Source: Methanohalobium evestigatum Z-7303 (GTDB lineage Archaea; Halobacteriota; Methanosarcinia; Methanosarcinales; Methanosarcinaceae). Taken from it: 64,000 nt of DNA. This document shows positions 52,075 through 61,856 of this stretch, piece by piece (position 1 is the stretch's first letter; each line of letters starts with the position of its first letter). Position numbers and translations under genes: made by a program. The notes below the pieces were generated by a model that saw only the letters and a program-made list of their open reading frames with translations, had not been told where the DNA came from and made no database searches. The stretch lies in the NCBI RefSeq assembly GCF_000196655.1, contig NC_014253.1, positions 124,001-188,000 of the forward strand, read 5' to 3'.

Positions 52075-53523
52075 TCAATCATCATATCCTTTATCTAAAT
52101 TCAACGCACTATATGTATCATGTATATTGTTTATTAACTCGTTTTTATCATTCTGAATCTCTCTTAGCCTAGATAATGCATCGTTTGGATTGATGACATC
52201 ACTTTCTATTGGTTCTGGTAAAATATAGGAAGAAACATCAAGAGAAAAATTATGTTTCTCGATTTTTTCTATAGGGACAACCGAAGAAAAATTATCTTCA
52301 TCTTTAAAAGACTGGTAGGTGCTTACAATATTATCAATATGTTTATATTTAATAACGTTCCTTGTCACTTCTGTTTTTCTTGGCCTATATTCCCTAGAGG
52401 CATCTATAAATAACACTTGGTTCCTACGTTCTTCTCTTTTATTTTTATTAATAATCAACAAAGAATAAGAGGTAGCAGTAGAACGTAAAACTTTAGGAGG
52501 CAATGATATCACAGATTCTATTAAATCGTCTCTTTTAAGCATCAATTGTTTGATTTTCGTCTCTTTCTCATTTGTTCTAGAAAGACTATTGTTTGGAACA
52601 AGTACCCCCATCATACCGTCTTTTTTCAGTGATGCTACCATATGTTCAATATAGGCATAATCTCCTTTTTTCTGCGGAGGTACGCCATATGAGAATCTTC
52701 TATATGGGTCATATTTTGCAAATTCATATCCCCAATCTTTTATTATAGGATAAGAACCCAACACTCTATCAAATTTTCTAACTCCATCTCCATCTTCAGT
52801 TAAGAATTGAGGGTTAAAAATCAGATTTCCAGATTTTACTTGTGCCTTAAAAAAGTCATTGAAATACAAGTTTAACATGGTTGTTAGACGATACTCTTTG
52901 TTAGGAGATTGACCATATAGATATGGTTCATCAAATTCTCCTGTACACTCCTTTATGTAATTTCCCGATCTAACAAGAAAAGTCCCCAAAGTGCAAAATG
53001 GTTCATAAACTGTCATATCCTTATCTATATTTAATAATTTAACAACAAGGTACGCTAGCTTACGAGGAGTGAAAACGTCAAACAATCTTTCAAAATCATA
53101 ATTTGGTTCCAGATTTTCATTGTATAACTCTATTGATGACAGTGAATCAATAATAGATTTCCAAATCTCATTTTTATGATGAACATTACCTAATTCATTT
53201 GATTCAAAATCTAAGCTGTCGAAAACACCTTTTATTTCAGGATTTTTCATTTCAAGTTCTTCGAAAGCATTATTCAGTAAATTTCCAATATCATTATATG
53301 ATGATTTTATATTTGTCCAATATGCAGAAGCAGGTAATACAATATGTTTTACTCCATGTTCATATTGTTCTGAAAGTTTTTTCAATAACATTAAACTTAA
53401 AACATGATTTATCGGATTACTAATAGGAAGATATTCAGTTTTCAGTCCTAACTTATTGTGTAAGTTTTTGCCAAACTTTTTATTTAAATTTTTTTCGAAA
53501 TTGTTAGTGAAATCTTCTTCCAT
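52075..53523 (-). CDS. HsdM-like protein with degenerate catalytic motifs (pseudo-methylase)
   Basis: 482 residues aligning in layout with type I HsdM: helical N-terminus, FDVFTPRKLAYLVVKLL before the SAM fold, and the region ending KGDYAYIEHMVASLKKDG that in HsdM reads NANFAWxQHMxxHLKPGG. The SAM motif normally DPACGSGGF is EPFCTLGTF (174-182), and the catalytic NPPF is replaced by GSYPI (256-260). The frame is intact, so this looks like a retained protein that no longer methylates. It starts right after the half-size specificity subunit. Confidence 0.78.
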   Translation of the reverse strand: MEEDFTNNFEKNLNKKFGKNLHNKLGLKTEYLPISNPINHVLSLMLLKKLSEQYEHGVKHIVLPASAYWTNIKSSYNDIGNLLNNAFEELEMKNPEIKGVFDSLDFESNELGNVHHKNEIWKSIIDSLSSIELYNENLEPNYDFERLFDVFTPRKLAYLVVKLLNIDKDMTVYEPFCTLGTFLVRSGNYIKECTGEFDEPYLYGQSPNKEYRLTTMLNLYFNDFFKAQVKSGNLIFNPQFLTEDGDGVRKFDRVLGSYPIIKDWGYEFAKYDPYRRFSYGVPPQKKGDYAYIEHMVASLKKDGMMGVLVPNNSLSRTNEKETKIKQLMLKRDDLIESVISLPPKVLRSTATSYSLLIINKNKREERRNQVLFIDASREYRPRKTEVTRNVIKYKHIDNIVSTYQSFKDEDNFSSVVPIEKIEKHNFSLDVSSYILPEPIESDVINPNDALSRLREIQNDKNELINNIHDTYSALNLDKGYDD

Positions 53524-54138
53524 TTAGTACCCTCTGAAATACTTAAAAGCTACTGATTTCTTCATTTTCTCTGTAAATTCTTTTTCTTCTCTTAAACGTA
53601 ACTTATAATCTTGTATTGCTTCAAGATATTTGTCGAATTTATTTTGGTCATCTAAATTTGGCACTGGTATATCTAACTCCTTCAACTCCTTTATAGGTAT
53701 TGATTTTATTTTTGTACCTTTTGAAATTCGTTCTAAAGATATTTGTCCTTGAGGGCTATTAAAGTATTCAGATAGCACCCTTGGTAATATTTTATTATTA
53801 ACTCTTAAAGCAACAAGATTTAGGCTAATAACATAACCTTTATTTTCTATACCAGAAGGAGCCACAGCAGATTTAAAATCTGACCCCCTTATAGGTATTA
53901 TTACATCTCCCTTTTTTGGTTTTGGTTTTTCAAAATCTGATTTTTTCACATTGCATTCTTCGGTAGATTTAAGGTCAACAATGCCATCTTCTAAGTTTTT
54001 TATATTAACCATAAAAACATTTATTTTTTCAGTATCATTAGAATTATCTTCACGAGTTTTTGCTATGCCTCTTATTAATTTATTTGATTCCAACAAATTT
54101 TTTAGTTTTATTGTTTCTGTAATATCTGAACACCTCAA
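53524..54138 (-). CDS. Half-size specificity subunit (single TRD, HsdS-like)
   Basis: 204 residues from TTG (GAGGTG overlaps the first codons; the start is uncertain). One target-recognition domain (about 10-165, with KPKKGDVIIPIRGSDFKSAV and LSEYFNSPQGQISLERIS) and one helical spacer ending KKSVAFKYFRGY. Half S subunits dimerise to read a symmetric site. Its stop is adjacent to the ATG of the pseudo-methylase. Together they could form a DNA-recognising but non-methylating complex. Confidence 0.72.
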   Translation of the reverse strand: MRCSDITETIKLKNLLESNKLIRGIAKTREDNSNDTEKINVFMVNIKNLEDGIVDLKSTEECNVKKSDFEKPKPKKGDVIIPIRGSDFKSAVAPSGIENKGYVISLNLVALRVNNKILPRVLSEYFNSPQGQISLERISKGTKIKSIPIKELKELDIPVPNLDDQNKFDKYLEAIQDYKLRLREEKEFTEKMKKSVAFKYFRGY

Positions 54139-54400
54139 ATAATGGTTCTAAATATTATCAAAATAATAATTAATTATTAATATATCTTAATAAACTTCTA
54201 TTATAAATTATGTTTATTTAAAAATAATGGTTCGTTTGACTTAATGAATCAGTCCTTTATAACCAAGAAAATAATTTCGATTTTATACATTTTGATAAAA
54301 TTTTAATCAAGAATAAATTAGTGTTTCCAACCTTAGTTATTCAAATATGAGGTTCAAACAATTTGTTATCTTTCCTTTATTAAAAAGATAAAGTAGTTGA

Positions 54401-55162
54401 TCAGTGCTTATATAGAAGCACGGTAAAGTTGTCTTTCGAACTCATAAAGGCTTTTTCAGAAATTTCTGCAACGACTTCACGTGGATTATTTCCAAAGATA
54501 TTATCTTTGATTGAGCTAATGATATCTTCTTTGTATATATAATCATGAATCCCATCACTGGTAAGTATTATCGAATCACCCGAAATTAAATCGACTTTAT
54601 AGGTGTCTACAGTGAAATTGCCCGTAATAGAACAGGTTAACATATTGTTTAAAGGATGGTTCTTAACATCATCTTTATTGATGATGCCTTCATCAAATAG
54701 ATATTGGGGGTATGTATGTTCTTTTGTTTTCAATTTTACATTCCCACCCTTATCGATGACGAATGCTTTACTGTCACCAGTATTTGCGATTACTGCTATA
54801 TCATCTTTTATTACTGAAGAGACTAAGGTAGTATCCATACCAACTTTCTCGCCAACTGATTCTTTATTTATAACTTCTCTGACTTTTTGATGGGCCACTT
54901 TAAGAAAATTGATAACATCTTCAGTTTCCATTTCACCTACTGGATAACTATACATCATGTTAGTTATTTCATGTACAGCCAGATTTGAAGCAACTTCTCC
55001 CGCATTGTTACCACCTACACCATCTGCAACGGCTAACAAAAAGGGTTCATTGTAATCAAAGTGCACAATGGTATAGTTGTCTTCATTGTGTTGCCGGTTC
55101 TAGCCTTTATCACTATAACCTGCACCTTTTGAAAACGTTAATAATTTCTTTGCATCTATCAT
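54401..55162 (-). CDS. PP2C-type Ser/Thr phosphatase with an in-frame TAG codon
   Basis: From ATG 55162 the frame is open except for TAG at codon 21 (55102-55100). Read through it, the product is 253 residues, the normal size of stand-alone PP2C. Motifs lie on both sides: SDKG(TAG)NRQHNED (17-28) with metal ligands Glu and Asp, VADGVGG (about 45-51), ANTGDSKAF, LTSDGIHD and KDNFTVLL. Starting after the TAG (GTG 55066) would lose motif 1 and the catalytic site. Either TAG is decoded (pyrrolysine in this lineage) or this is a recent nonsense mutation. It lies 260 bases upstream of the specificity subunit, same direction. Confidence 0.72.
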
Positions 55163-55171
55163 TTTATTGAT

Positions 55172-55476
55172 TCACAAACCTGTTTTATGGGTTCCCATGC
55201 TCTTCTTGTCTGGAGGTATATTCAAAACATCAGAACCATAGAAAGCCTTGAATGGACTGCTGAATAGTTTCAATACCTTTATTTACTGTTTCCATACTCC
55301 CCTTTTCCGAGGTTCTGTTTCAACTGACCATGGTCACCACTCTCAGAATCACCTTTATTTATCCTTTGACCAGGGTTGATACAGATTTCCATGAAGTCAT
55401 CTTCAAACTGCTCTTCCCATTCAGCCAAAATCTTATCTGTTTCTTTAAATTTTTCTAAATTAGTCATTGGACTCAC
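55172..55476 (-). CDS. Small acidic protein, possibly frameshifted
   Basis: The frame 55476-55279 gives 65 residues (EKFKETDKILAEWEEQFEDDF, then a Gly/Asn/Lys-rich end). Past its stop, protein-like sequence continues in other frames (NKGIETIQQSIQ, then FYGSDVLNIPPDKKS) to a stop at 55172, suggesting frameshifts in a longer former gene. Not recognised. It is next to, and co-directional with, the PP2C gene. Confidence 0.35.
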
Positions 55477-55558
55477 CTTTACTCTTAATCATTTTGTAAG
55501 GTTCTCCTTTTTAACATTTGTATCATAGATATATCCCTCATCAACATAATAAAGTAAA

Positions 55559-55995
55559 TCAAACTGGTTGATATTGGCCTATCTCTATTGCATTCACAAA
55601 AATGTCCAGTGGGACATATCTTCTTCCTTCACCATCATCCAAAAACCTATTCAAGTTTCTCTTCACTGTTTCTTTAAGTAGTATATAGGTTGCTCTCAAC
55701 TCAGCGTCATATGCCCAAATCATTATACTCATTTATAAGCCTTATACATTTATCTTTACTCTTCAGAGTTCCATAAATGATGATATTTCATTTGCTTCCT
55801 CATTTAAGTAACCACTACTACTGCCATTATAATCTGGCAATTCTCATTTATATTATCATTATTAACATAATTGAACTCATTGGCTTTTTCACCAAGCATC
55901 TTATAAAGTCCACCTTTACTACTACCATGAGCATCACAAAACAGTATCAGTTTTGGCTTCTCATTATCATCCTAGGATAACAACATACAAACCAT
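55559..55995 (-). pseudogene. Decayed gene(s) upstream of the PP2C gene
   Basis: Several protein-like pieces in shifting frames: from ATG 55995, MVCMLLS, a TAG at 55974-55972, then EKPKLILFCDAHGSSKGGLY to a stop at 55804; then YLNEEANEISSF and SKDKCIRLINEYNDLG in other frames; then a 54-codon frame 55723-55559 (MIWAYDAELRATYILLKETV). LILFCDAHGSS is faintly like the metal-site strand of von Willebrand A domains, which often accompany PP2C genes; this is weak. Confidence 0.35.
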
Positions 55996-56356
55996 GGAGA
56001 GTTTTGTCTGTGGATTTTAAAAACAAAACGAATTTGTATTTTTTTTATGTTACATGAAACATGAAAAATTAACAATTCTCATAATTTAAGAATTTGTAAC
56101 TTTTTTTATTAATTATAGATATGTATTAAATATTATATCATTGGAAATTTGTCTCGCTGTTCTCAATTTCAACTGTAAATGACGAAAAACCACTTATTGT
56201 GATGAAATGTAGGGTAACAATATCCAAAATAACAAGAATTAGATTTGATTTTGGGATAAAAATATGATTTTTTCACAGTTTAAAGAATTAATGTAATTAG
56301 TACTTTTTAGGAAAAAATATTATTATAAATAGTACAATCATTAATCAGGACTTTGG
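55996..56356. other. Right edge of the island and promoter of hel308
   Basis: No gene. A TATA box ATTATAAATA (about 56322-56331) lies 25-35 bases before the hel308 ATG (56357), which predicts a leaderless or near-leaderless transcript. I saw no clear copy of the recombinase-end sequences here, so the right attachment site is not identified. Confidence 0.5.
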
Positions 56357-58558
56357 ATGGAAACCGGAAAACTTGAGCTGCCAGAATACGTTATACAATT
56401 TTATCTGGATACAGGAATAGAAAAACTATATCCACCACAGGCAGAAGCTGTAGAAAAAGGACTCTTGGATAACAAAAATTTACTTGCAGCTATACCTACA
56501 GCATCAGGCAAGACTCTGATATCAGAATTAGCCATGTTGAAATCAATATCTAATGGTGGTAAATGTTTATATATTGTCCCATTGCGGGCATTAGCATCTG
56601 AAAAATTTGAAAGGTTTAAACAATTCTCATCTATAGGAGTAAATATAGGTATATCTACTGGTGACTTTGATTCCACTGATGAGTGGCTGGGTTCAAACGA
56701 TATAATCGTTGCTACTTCTGAAAAAGCTGATTCGCTTTTAAGAAACGAAACGTCGTGGATGAAGGATATAACAACAATTGTGGTAGATGAGATACACCTT
56801 CTTGACTCTGCGGACAGGGGTCCAACTCTTGAGATAACTATCGCAAAACTCCTGCGCCTTAATCCAAATTCACAGATAATAGGACTGTCAGCAACGATAG
56901 GGAATGCAGAAGAAATTGCAGGATGGCTTGATGCTGAACTTGTCCAGAGCCAATGGCGCCCTATCGAACTATATGAAGGTGTATTCCTCGAGGATAACAT
57001 CAATTTCAAACAATCACAAAAACCAATTAAAAATATTGTTAAAGATACAGCAGTAAATCTTGTACTTGATACTATTGATGAGAACGGACAGTGCCTTGTT
57101 TTTGAAAGTAGCAGACGTAACTGTGCAGGATTTGCAAAAAAAGCAAAATCAAAGGTTGGGAAATCACTTGATAAAGGTCTCCTTGCCGAACTGAATAATA
57201 TTGCAGAAGAAGTGCTTGAAACCAGCGATACAGAAACTACAAAAGAACTTGCAAGTTGTATTAAAAGGGGTACAGCATTTCATCATGCAGGTTTAAATTC
57301 AGCACAAAGAAAAATAGTAGAGGACAATTTCAGAAATAACAAAATAAAGGTCATTTCCAGTACACCGACACTTGCTGCAGGTTTGAATTTGCCTGCAAGG
57401 CGGGTAATAGTAAGAAACTACAAACGTTATGACCCAAATTTTGGGATGCAGCCCATACCAGTCTTGGATTATAAACAGATGGCAGGAAGAGCTGGCAGAC
57501 CCAGTCTTGATCCTTATGGAGAATCAGTTCTTATATCACATACTTATAATGAATTTACAGACCTTCTGGACCGATATATCGATGCTGAACCAGAAGATAT
57601 ATTATCTAAATTAGGAACTGAAAATGCACTTCGAACCCATGTTCTTTCTACCATAGTTAATGGGTTTGCTACTACACGACAGGGCATGGTGGATTTTATG
57701 GGTTCGAGTTTTTTTGCATATCAGCAGCAAAAATGGAGTTTAATCGATGTAGTTGATGATTGTATCGAATTTCTGCAGGATAATGAAATGATAAAGGATG
57801 ATGGAGAACGCCTTTATGCAACACGGTTGGGGCAGGTTATCTCCACATTATACATAGACCCATTATCTGGTGCAATTATTATTGATAAACTTAAAAAAGC
57901 AGATAAAGTTACCGATATGACAATGCTGCATATAATCTGCAGTACTCCTGATATGCGTCAATTATACCTGCGGTCAAAAGAATATGAAAAAATTAACGAG
58001 TATGTGATGACTCATTCGGATGAATTTGTGGAAGTACCCAATCCATTCAAATCGATAGAATATGAATGGTTCCTTGGTGAGGTAAAAACTGCATTATTAA
58101 TCAATGAATGGATTGATGAAAAAACTCTGGATGATATTACTGCTGAATTTGGTGTAGGAGAGGGGGATATCAACGCACTTTCTGATATATCCGAATGGCT
58201 CATGCATTCAGCAGTAAATCTTGCAAACCTTACAGATTTGGATGCGGATAAAGCACAGGAACTTGAGAAACGTATACACCATGGTGTAAATAAAGACCTT
58301 ATACAACTGGTTTCTATAAGTAATATCGGAAGAGTGCGTGCACGTAAACTATACGAAGCAGGAATTCAGTCAGTATCTGATATTAAAAATACGAAGTTAC
58401 ATATTCTTTCAAATTATCTTGGTAGAAAAACCGCATATAAAGTACTTGAGCAGTTAGGTGTGGAACCAGAAGATAACCAGCAAATAGATGAAGAACCTGA
58501 ATCTATAAAATCCTATTCTGGTAATGACCAAGGTCAAAAAACATTCAATGATTTCTAA
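56357..58558 (+). CDS. hel308: Ski2-type DNA helicase Hel308
   Basis: 733 residues. It has a Q-motif-like YPPQAEAVEKG, Walker A IPTASGKT (46-53), DEIH (about 144-147), motif IV-VI region with HHAGLNSAQRK, STPTLAAGLNLPARRV and MAGRAGRP, then the winged helix, the ratchet domain and a C-terminal helix-hairpin-helix (SNIGRVRARKLYEAGI). This is the archaeal Hel308 layout, a 3'-5' helicase acting at stalled forks. It is core chromosome, 21 bases before hisD. Confidence 0.93.
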   Translation: METGKLELPEYVIQFYLDTGIEKLYPPQAEAVEKGLLDNKNLLAAIPTASGKTLISELAMLKSISNGGKCLYIVPLRALASEKFERFKQFSSIGVNIGISTGDFDSTDEWLGSNDIIVATSEKADSLLRNETSWMKDITTIVVDEIHLLDSADRGPTLEITIAKLLRLNPNSQIIGLSATIGNAEEIAGWLDAELVQSQWRPIELYEGVFLEDNINFKQSQKPIKNIVKDTAVNLVLDTIDENGQCLVFESSRRNCAGFAKKAKSKVGKSLDKGLLAELNNIAEEVLETSDTETTKELASCIKRGTAFHHAGLNSAQRKIVEDNFRNNKIKVISSTPTLAAGLNLPARRVIVRNYKRYDPNFGMQPIPVLDYKQMAGRAGRPSLDPYGESVLISHTYNEFTDLLDRYIDAEPEDILSKLGTENALRTHVLSTIVNGFATTRQGMVDFMGSSFFAYQQQKWSLIDVVDDCIEFLQDNEMIKDDGERLYATRLGQVISTLYIDPLSGAIIIDKLKKADKVTDMTMLHIICSTPDMRQLYLRSKEYEKINEYVMTHSDEFVEVPNPFKSIEYEWFLGEVKTALLINEWIDEKTLDDITAEFGVGEGDINALSDISEWLMHSAVNLANLTDLDADKAQELEKRIHHGVNKDLIQLVSISNIGRVRARKLYEAGIQSVSDIKNTKLHILSNYLGRKTAYKVLEQLGVEPEDNQQIDEEPESIKSYSGNDQGQKTFNDF

Positions 58559-58579
58559 ATTAATAAAGGGGCGATGGTA

Positions 58580-59860
58580 ATGCTTTATAAACACCTAAAA
58601 GATGTAACAGATGATGAAAAAAAGAAAATATTCTCCCGTGGAGGGGAGCTTGCAAATGTTGAGGATAAAGTTTCAGTTATTCTGGATGAAATTCATAACC
58701 ATGGGGATGAAGCACTTAAAAAATACACAAAACAATTTGATAATGCAGAGATTGAAAACATAGAAGTAAGCCGGCAGGAAATCGATGAAGCCTTCTATAA
58801 TGTGGATGAAGCCTTTATTAAACATCTTGAAACTGCTGCTTATAATATCAGAAAATATCATGAATCGCAATTACCCGCTCAAAAATGGATGTCAGAAACA
58901 TTACCGGGAATTGAACTGGGACAAAAAGTAACCCCTCTCAAAAATATAGGAGCCTATGTGCCGGGAGGTAGTGCGTCTTATCCATCCACTGCATTAATGA
59001 CAGTAATACCTGCAAAAGTTGCAGGCGTGGAAAATGTTTCTGTGTGTACACCACCAAGGTATGATGGAACAGTTCATCCTATAACACTGGCATCAGCAAG
59101 AATAGCAGGTGCAGACCATATCTATAGACTCGGAGGAGTGCAGGCTATTGGTGCACTGGCTTATGGGACGTCAAGTGTTAAAAAAGTCGATAAAATTGTA
59201 GGTCCGGGTAATGTTTTTGTAACTACTGCCAAAATGCAGGTCAGAAACAGAGTAGAAATTGATTTTCCTGCAGGTCCAAGTGAAGTGTTAATTATAGCTG
59301 ATGAATCTGCAGATGCCAAAATGGCTGCATCGGATATTGTTGCACAATTAGAACACGACCCTAATGCAGTATCAATTTTGATTACAACTTCCAAATCACT
59401 TGCAGAAAAAGTAAACCAAGAAGTTTTGTATCAGGCTAAATCTACTCCAAGAAATGATATAGTTAAAAAATCCCTTAAAAATGTAGTGATACTAATAGCG
59501 GATACTGTAGATTCCTGTATAGAGTTCTCTGATGAATTTGCTCCTGAACACCTTGAAATCATGGTTTATGATGATGAATACGTACTTAACAGAATTGAAA
59601 ACGCAGGTTCGATATTTGTAGGAAATTATAGTCCTGTAGCCGCCGGTGATTATGCTTCCGGTACGAACCATGTATTACCAACTTCCGGATATGCAAAAAT
59701 CTATTCAGGACTCAATGTCAATCATTTTATAAAATATTCAAGTATACAAAAAATCAGCAAAGAGGGATTGGAGAATATTAAAGATACCATCATTTCTATA
59801 TCCGAAGAAGAAGGGTTATATGCCCATTCCGACTCGGTAAAGACCAGATTTGATGAGTGA
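58580..59860 (+). CDS. hisD: Histidinol dehydrogenase
   Basis: 426 residues from ATG 58580 (GGGG 8-11 bases upstream; ATG 58574 is in frame but too close). Signatures are [11 protein letters not shown] (about 131), [48 protein letters not shown] and the zinc/active-site HDPNA and EFAPEHLE. HisD performs the last two steps of histidine synthesis, oxidising histidinol to histidine with NAD. It lies alone, downstream of hel308, as is usual for dispersed archaeal his genes. Confidence 0.95.
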   Translation: MLYKHLKDVTDDEKKKIFSRGGELANVEDKVSVILDEIHNHGDEALKKYTKQFDNAEIENIEVSRQEIDEAFYNVDEAFIKHLETAAYNIRKYHESQLPAQKWMSETLPGIELGQKVTPLKNIGAYVPGGSASYPSTALMTVIPAKVAGVENVSVCTPPRYDGTVHPITLASARIAGADHIYRLGGVQAIGALAYGTSSVKKVDKIVGPGNVFVTTAKMQVRNRVEIDFPAGPSEVLIIADESADAKMAASDIVAQLEHDPNAVSILITTSKSLAEKVNQEVLYQAKSTPRNDIVKKSLKNVVILIADTVDSCIEFSDEFAPEHLEIMVYDDEYVLNRIENAGSIFVGNYSPVAAGDYASGTNHVLPTSGYAKIYSGLNVNHFIKYSSIQKISKEGLENIKDTIISISEEEGLYAHSDSVKTRFDE

Positions 59861-59966
59861 CTTACAATATTTTTATAGTTTTTCATCGACAATTATTTAA
59901 AAGGTAATAACATATAATTGTTTAATAAGTTATTTTTTTGTACGAAAATTACAGGTGGGGTAGTAT

Positions 59967-60377
59967 ATGAAAATAAGAGTAGTTAGTTCAAGGGATGAAA
60001 TTCCCAAAATAGATTCAAATGAAAATGTAATCCATTTTGCTTTCAGACCTTCCAATAAAGATATATTCAGTCTGGTTAAAAGATGTCCCAATGTAGAGGT
60101 AATCCAGATACCAAGTTCTTACAGGAGCACACTTTCCAAATCAATTGAAATGTTTCTTGATATGCAAAACATAAAACTTATAGAGGGGGATGTTTGGGGT
60201 CACAGAAAGGATATAAATGAATATTACAGCATACCTCCAGCAGTAGTAGACAAAATAAAAGAGCTAAAATCCGAAGGCAAATCTAATGAAGATATCGCTG
60301 ATAAACTATCACGTGAAGGTAAAATGAACAAGGAAATGTTGAAATACGTATTAAGTAAAGAACAACTGAATCAATAA
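59967..60377 (+). CDS. DUF1699 family methanogen protein
   Basis: 136 residues. MKIRVVSSRDEIPKI at the start, FRPSNKDIFSLVKRCPNVEVIQIPSSYRSTLSKSIEMFL in the middle and GDVWGHRKDINEYYSIP near residue 75 fit the small archaeal DUF1699 family, found mainly in methanogens. The C-terminal third looks like a helix-turn-helix (SNEDIADKLSREGKMNKEML). Function unknown. It is followed by the convergent gpgS. Confidence 0.8.
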   Translation: MKIRVVSSRDEIPKIDSNENVIHFAFRPSNKDIFSLVKRCPNVEVIQIPSSYRSTLSKSIEMFLDMQNIKLIEGDVWGHRKDINEYYSIPPAVVDKIKELKSEGKSNEDIADKLSREGKMNKEMLKYVLSKEQLNQ

Positions 60378-60408
60378 ATGGGTATAGGATTATAAACATT
60401 TTTATTTT

Positions 60409-61638
60409 TTATTTTACTGAATTGTATTTACTGTGTTCAATACAATCTTCAAGTGCGGCATTCCTGAAACGTTTATTTAGATTTGGTATGGCTGATAAAG
60501 CGCGTTTCCAGTCAGGTAGCAATACTTCAGAGGTATCTTTGAAATAATCATTTTTCGACTGCTGTATAATTTTTGCAAAAGTATCCACATATATTTCTTC
60601 TTGGTGACGGTTGTATTTTAAGTCATTAAATATAGCATCTGCATGATACTGCCTTATTAAGTCTTGGGAAAATCGTTTGTATCTCACACTTATACTGTGT
60701 AAAAATGGTACTGATATTTGTATATTTGTATTTTCACCAAGCAGACGAATAAATGTTGTAAATATGTCATTTACCATTTTGGACAACCCTTCACTTACAT
60801 CAGAACCCATTGACTGATGTTTATGGTTGTAGAATCCGAGGTCTACTTGGGATATGCGTTTCATTGCGGTGTTCCTGTAAACTTCTCCAAGTAGTCCGAG
60901 TTCCAGTCCCCAGTCACTCGGAATCCTTATATTCATTGCAAGGTCTCGAGTCATTGCAAATTCTCCTGATAGTGGATATCTAAATGACTGGAGGTAATTC
61001 AGGAGGCTTGATGATCTGTCTATGTCTTTGATGACTGTTTCTATCAGTGGTTCAACAAATAACCGATGTACACGCCCAAACATCTGACTGCTTTCAGTGT
61101 CAATTCTTGAATAATATCCCTTGTTGTAGAAAAAATCAAGTTCTGGTTCGATGATGGGGTATAAAAGTTTGGCTGGTAAATATTTATCATAGGTTTTTAT
61201 ATCCGCATCGTGGAAAGCGATGGCATACCCATACAAACTTGCCACACCAATAGCTATCCAGACATCTTTGCCTTTACCAGAAAAAGATGTGATATCAAGT
61301 TCTTTTTCTTTCATGTCTTCTAATATATTCTGTATTCTTGGACCGTTACACCACACAACTATGTGAGGTATTTCCAGCTGTCCGAAAAAGTCCAGAACTT
61401 CTCTGTATTGGGCTGAGTTTTCAGCTGAAAGTGCAATTGTAATCTGTTTTAGGTAACTGCTTTTATTTAGCTGGTCAACGATAAGTTGTAGTGAATCGCT
61501 TTTGATTTCATCATAAAGCATTGGTATAATGACCACACCGGGTCTAACAAGCGATAATCTATTTATGCGTTCGGTAACATTTTGTCCGTTTATGCTGTAA
61601 TCATGGATAGTTGTAATCCTTTCCTGAGAAAAATCCAT
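60409..61638 (-). CDS. gpgS: Glucosyl-3-phosphoglycerate synthase (GT81-type)
   Basis: 409 residues. The GT-A fold with IPMLYDEI, SAENSAQYREVLDFF, GKGKDVWIAIGVASLYGYAI and the metal-binding FHDADIKTYD (about 142-151) matches glucosyl/mannosyl-3-phosphoglycerate synthases of the GpgS type known from Methanococcoides burtonii. It joins NDP-glucose to 3-phosphoglycerate; the phosphatase GpgP (15802-16611) then gives glucosylglycerate. The two genes are 44 kb apart here with the island between them. Confidence 0.85.
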   Translation of the reverse strand: MDFSQERITTIHDYSINGQNVTERINRLSLVRPGVVIIPMLYDEIKSDSLQLIVDQLNKSSYLKQITIALSAENSAQYREVLDFFGQLEIPHIVVWCNGPRIQNILEDMKEKELDITSFSGKGKDVWIAIGVASLYGYAIAFHDADIKTYDKYLPAKLLYPIIEPELDFFYNKGYYSRIDTESSQMFGRVHRLFVEPLIETVIKDIDRSSSLLNYLQSFRYPLSGEFAMTRDLAMNIRIPSDWGLELGLLGEVYRNTAMKRISQVDLGFYNHKHQSMGSDVSEGLSKMVNDIFTTFIRLLGENTNIQISVPFLHSISVRYKRFSQDLIRQYHADAIFNDLKYNRHQEEIYVDTFAKIIQQSKNDYFKDTSEVLLPDWKRALSAIPNLNKRFRNAALEDCIEHSKYNSVK

Positions 61639-61856
61639 TAATCAACCCCACAACTAAAACCCGTATTAATGATTATAAGTATATCAGTTACTTTTTAAGT
61701 AATTATCTACGTTTAACAAATCATATTTATATAAATACAATTAGGTTTATCCAGAATAAATAAGTTTGTGGTTAAATTTTTATAAAAACCTATATAAAAT
61801 TTTGTAAAAATTTCAAATTAAAAAATAGTTATAAGAGGCGAAAGCCCCTTTAAAAT

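Noticed and set aside
55279-55476. A firm functional call for the small acidic protein
   Set aside because: It has no recognisable motif and the downstream frames suggest frameshift decay.
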